In this document: positions 15,601-16,263 of the stretch, in pieces
Layout of the letters: every line of letters begins with the position of its first letter
Position numbering within the stretch: position 1 is the first letter of the stretch
Assembly (NCBI GenBank): GCA_022736595.1
Contig: DZDC01000050.1
Location: 1-16,263, forward strand
DNA length: 16,263 nt
Direction of reading: 5' to 3'
Source of the DNA: Draconibacterium orientale
Lineage (GTDB): Bacteria; Bacteroidota; Bacteroidia; Bacteroidales; UBA1556
Notes under the pieces: model-generated
Databases searched by the model: none
What the model was told of the DNA's origin: nothing
Seen by the model: only the letters and a program-made list of their open reading frames with translations
Position numbers and translations under genes: made by a program

Positions 15601-16097
15601 GGAATATCAATCGAGAATGGAGTGCTGTGCTGACGCATCAATTGGGAAATAAAACCAGCGTTTCGGAATATTTTAGGAATAAAGAATTCGATATTGATTA
15701 CTTCAACCTAAGTTATATTTTTCAATATCAGCCTAATAGAGAGTGGCGATTGGGATTACCGATGCAGCTGCAATGGAACGAAAATGTGCATACTTACAAT
15801 CCTGTGATAGCTTTTATTCAAAATTATGGCTTGCAGGCCAAATACAATATGTTGAATCGGGGTACGGTAAGTGGACAATTGAGCTTTGTGCGAGTGGAAT
15901 ATCCATTGCTTACGCAAGATGCTTTGGCCTATGAAATGTTGAGTGGATTTTCGGTGGGGGACAACTATACTTGGAGCCTCACTTACCAACGCGTTTTATT
16001 ACAAAATCTTCAACTCAACGTGATCTACAATGGCCGTAAAAACCAAAACAATTCCGCAATTCATGTGGGAAGTGTACAAATAAGAGCGTATTTCTAA
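12642..16097 (+). CDS. SprA-like outer-membrane beta-barrel protein
   Basis: An 1151-residue protein exported to the outer membrane. Residues 1-19 are a signal peptide with a G-Q-A cleavage site before Q20. A beta-rich N-terminal domain (about 20-130) precedes the block G-S-I-S-R-A-L-S-M-G-N-Q-Q-G (from 142) and N-I-P-I-Q-P-D-G-N-T-Q-Q-L (from 184) with F-D-K-V-F-I-Q. From family knowledge, this block recurs in SprA, the type IX secretion translocon barrel, and in related Bacteroidota proteins. The rest is dominated by alternating polar/hydrophobic strands with aromatic girdles, and it ends I-R-A-Y-F, a typical closing strand with terminal Phe. Residues 834-845 form an EF-hand-like loop (D-Y-N-A-N-G-V-K-E-L-D-E). 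SprA itself is about twice as long, so this is a relative and not SprA. Function unknown. It follows rsmD after 190 bp, probably as a separate transcript. Confidence 0.85.
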   Translation: MRSFLFVASFLLLIVGGQAQIAQPNLRVINVGQRQVQLHDSLLISAQSIRITNKDGQPLDTSLFHWNVTTNQLLLSDQIPASFFPLAFSYRPFTLDLKAKKFHKQIQPIKEGENEAFLYYRAKTSTQNPTKDLGLNDFQRSGSISRALSMGNQQGVNVLSSMNLQIAGKLSEDLELVASISDENIPIQPDGNTQQLSDFDKVFIQIKHQKAQITLGDFDMTRPQSYFLNYFKKVQGINSSFNTKLSSGNQLEAYGSIGISRGKYAQNQIQGIEGNQGPYRLKGNNSEQNIIVLSGTEKVYIDGKILTRGQNYDYIIDYNTGEITFMPRQIINKDKRISVEFQYSDRYYARFISNAGAQWTLPKLKVGFHYFVESDLKNQSLDQSLTNEQKQLMVDIGDSLWKAVVPSVDSIGFNGNEVLYKKIDSLGYSPVYVYSTSKDSAFYRLSFSAVGSGKGNYRQTTSNANGRVFEWVAPINGIPQGDYEPISVLVAPQRKQMLVANSSWKLHKTTTLNSEIAVSNQDLNSFSPYGNGDNTAPAFKLHLIHLLPVKSGEKSLKLKSQFQYELVGANFVPMERYRTVEFERDWSLNINSIQQQQFFDFSTALQKSKLDLIQYQLNWLKASESTGLRNGLAFNYMDKKWSAASAASFTHSKDAIQESQFLRHFAELSRSFGAFRFGLLENAEQNKNQLQANQLLTSKSAQFQEYKIYIDHGDSSKQKYRLFYKYRLDKLPDGSDLKTAFKADETGLEITLNKSAKHQFQLMASYRNLHLLDTTLSSQKSDQSGNLRIQDQLTVWNGALTLQNYYELASGMENRRDYSYLEVVAGQGVYVWNDYNANGVKELDEFEVAVFQDQANFIRIFIPTTEYIQTFNNQFSSSANLNLYRLWKGTTKPFIKFIRKFSNQFTFRSLLKMQDNTTLPLFIPYTFDWYDPSVVNLNSTLRNTLSFNKIDPVFGLDYSYFSSQSKLMMMNGFELRTRNDHELKFRWNINREWSAVLTHQLGNKTSVSEYFRNKEFDIDYFNLSYIFQYQPNREWRLGLPMQLQWNENVHTYNPVIAFIQNYGLQAKYNMLNRGTVSGQLSFVRVEYPLLTQDALAYEMLSGFSVGDNYTWSLTYQRVLLQNLQLNVIYNGRKNQNNSAIHVGSVQIRAYF

Positions 16098-16263
16098 GTT
16101 TCGATTTCTATTGACCCAACCAAAAGGGAAGGTAATGAAACAAGTTTAGTACATGACAATTTTCAATTTAGACCGTCTAAGGTTGAGGTTGTATTGTTCA
16201 AGAATTGGTATTTGAAATAACCTAATAATTTAAATCTTTAATAATCTCTTTTCGCTCCTTGCA
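16098..16263. other. Right-edge gap, possible minus-strand gene end
   Basis: No plus-strand gene is visible. On the minus strand the last 42 bases (16263-16222) read as an open frame ending E-R-K-E-I-I-K-D-L-N-Y then TAG. This charged composition could be the C-terminus of a gene lying mostly outside the window. Thirteen codons are too few to be sure. Confidence 0.2.

Noticed and set aside
1..16263. CRISPR array, insertion sequence, phage or defence island
   Set aside because: No regularly spaced repeats, terminal inverted repeats, transposase, integrase or defence-gene motifs were seen on either strand.

Overview
The window looks like chromosomal DNA of a Bacteroidota member, most likely of the Flavobacteriales type. 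Three things point there. Protein families typical of the phylum are present: a GldA-type ABC ATPase, a SprA-like outer-membrane barrel, and a DUF3822 gene overlapping rsmD. Several upstream regions carry the Bacteroidota promoter pattern TTG-N(17-23)-TAnnTTTG. Start codons lack obvious Shine-Dalgarno sequences, as is usual in this phylum. I found no tRNA, rRNA, CRISPR array, insertion sequence or phage gene.

Left part (1-5014): apt (purine salvage) on the minus strand is divergent from a plus-strand run. That run is a TPR-like lipoprotein, an FkbM-type methyltransferase with a GTG start, an NAD(P)-dependent aldehyde dehydrogenase, and a small four-helix membrane protein with its own promoter-like element.

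Middle part (5030-10015, minus strand): there are two transcription units. The upstream unit is glnS followed 21 bp later by a gldA-like ABC ATPase, closed by a hairpin-plus-T terminator. The second is a lipoprotein with a TTG start, translationally coupled (TAATG) to a polyprenyl-phosphate sugar-1-phosphate transferase, the membrane enzyme that starts surface-polysaccharide repeat units.

Right part (10347-16097, plus strand): a single-helix-anchored protein of unknown function, a DUF3822 protein, RsmD (16S rRNA m2G966 methyltransferase; overlapping by 14 bp), and a 1151-residue SprA-like outer-membrane beta-barrel protein.

Most genes are housekeeping or cell-envelope genes, and I see no clear new multi-gene system. 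The points most worth a second look are: an orphan terminator-like hairpin upstream of glnS, pointing the same way as glnS, with no gene before it; the SprA-like barrel with an EF-hand-like loop; the coupled lipoprotein/sugar-transferase pair; and a 12-bp palindrome in the leader of the 10347 gene.
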